Source: Druceiella hillmani
Taxonomy: Eukaryota > Arthropoda > Insecta > Lepidoptera > Hepialidae
Length of the DNA stretch: 64,000 nt
Direction: 5' to 3'
Assembly: GCA_039881145.1 (NCBI GenBank)
Contig: JAYKKI010000015.1
Location: 24,474,501-24,538,500, forward strand
Below the pieces are notes generated by a model. That model did no database searches and was not told the origin of the DNA. It saw only the letters and a program-made list of their open reading frames with translations. The position numbers and the translations under genes were made by a program. Below, one piece after another: positions 63,960-64,000 of the stretch (its first letter is position 1; each line of letters opens with the position of its first letter).

Positions 63960-64000
63960 AAAATTAGTTATATCTTTTAAAAATTTATTTTTAAAAACCA
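63960..64000. other. AT-rich flank after the LINE
   Basis: Continues the pre-insertion sequence; nothing recognised before the window ends. Confidence 0.4.

Overview
The window is AT-rich eukaryotic DNA, most likely from an insect. The reasons are an internal-exon-like open frame with consensus splice sites, no operon-like gene packing, many (TA)n tracts, and a transposon set typical of arthropods: Tc1/mariner, piggyBac, Helitron, copia and Jockey-type LINEs. I cannot name the species. A hymenopteran or another AT-rich insect would fit. I see no intact host gene, no rRNA or tRNA gene, no CRISPR array and no prokaryotic-style system. The only host-gene candidates are a 131-bp internal exon at 333-463 (minus), a possible promoter/first-exon end near 43451-43480, and a degraded coding trace at 38.57-39.01 kb (minus) that could equally be a lost mobile or viral gene.

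Layout. 0-5.5 kb: one candidate exon in otherwise featureless DNA. 5.5-7.5 kb: an approximately 2-kb segment bounded by diverged terminal inverted repeats of about 75 bp. It holds a mariner-type relic (5.69-6.46 kb) that keeps both ends and both protein termini but has lost the catalytic core, plus a dispersed LINE-tail-like repeat. 8.5-10.0 kb: decayed piggyBac transposase. 10-16.8 kb: AT-rich DNA with several strong hairpins. 16.85-20.94 kb: a copia retrotransposon on the minus strand, almost complete in domains but carrying at least three frameshifts and one nonsense codon. It abuts the 3' terminus (hairpin plus CTAG) of a degraded Helitron whose Rep/helicase region covers 20.95-25.45 kb, also minus. 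The Rep HUH motif is broken. 25.6-26.7 kb: a tandem repeat with units of about 400 bp, probably part of the Helitron's leader.

26.7-44 kb: mostly repeats. These include a 122-bp satellite (31.1-32.3 kb), a near-perfect hairpin (32.54 kb), a second Helitron end (35.6 kb), a Tc1-like relic (35.9-36.5 kb), a tRNA-like SINE candidate (37.8 kb), a 15/21-bp compound minisatellite that stays open for 121 codons (38.2 kb), and foldback structures (42.1, 42.9 and 43.9 kb). 44.5-49 kb: two non-LTR retrotransposon relics in opposite orientation. 51.9-56.2 kb: a 65-bp diverged tandem array, a 35-bp minisatellite, a second locus of the 122-bp satellite, and a second copy of the LINE-tail repeat. 60.26-63.95 kb: a structurally complete Jockey-type LINE with poly(A) and a 12-bp target-site duplication. 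Its ORF2 lost the segment between endonuclease and reverse transcriptase.

Overall this is a transposon graveyard in intergenic or intronic sequence. The genes do not form a pathway. What they have in common is mobility functions (DNA transposases, rolling-circle Rep/helicase, retroelement Gag/Pol), all now disabled in this window.
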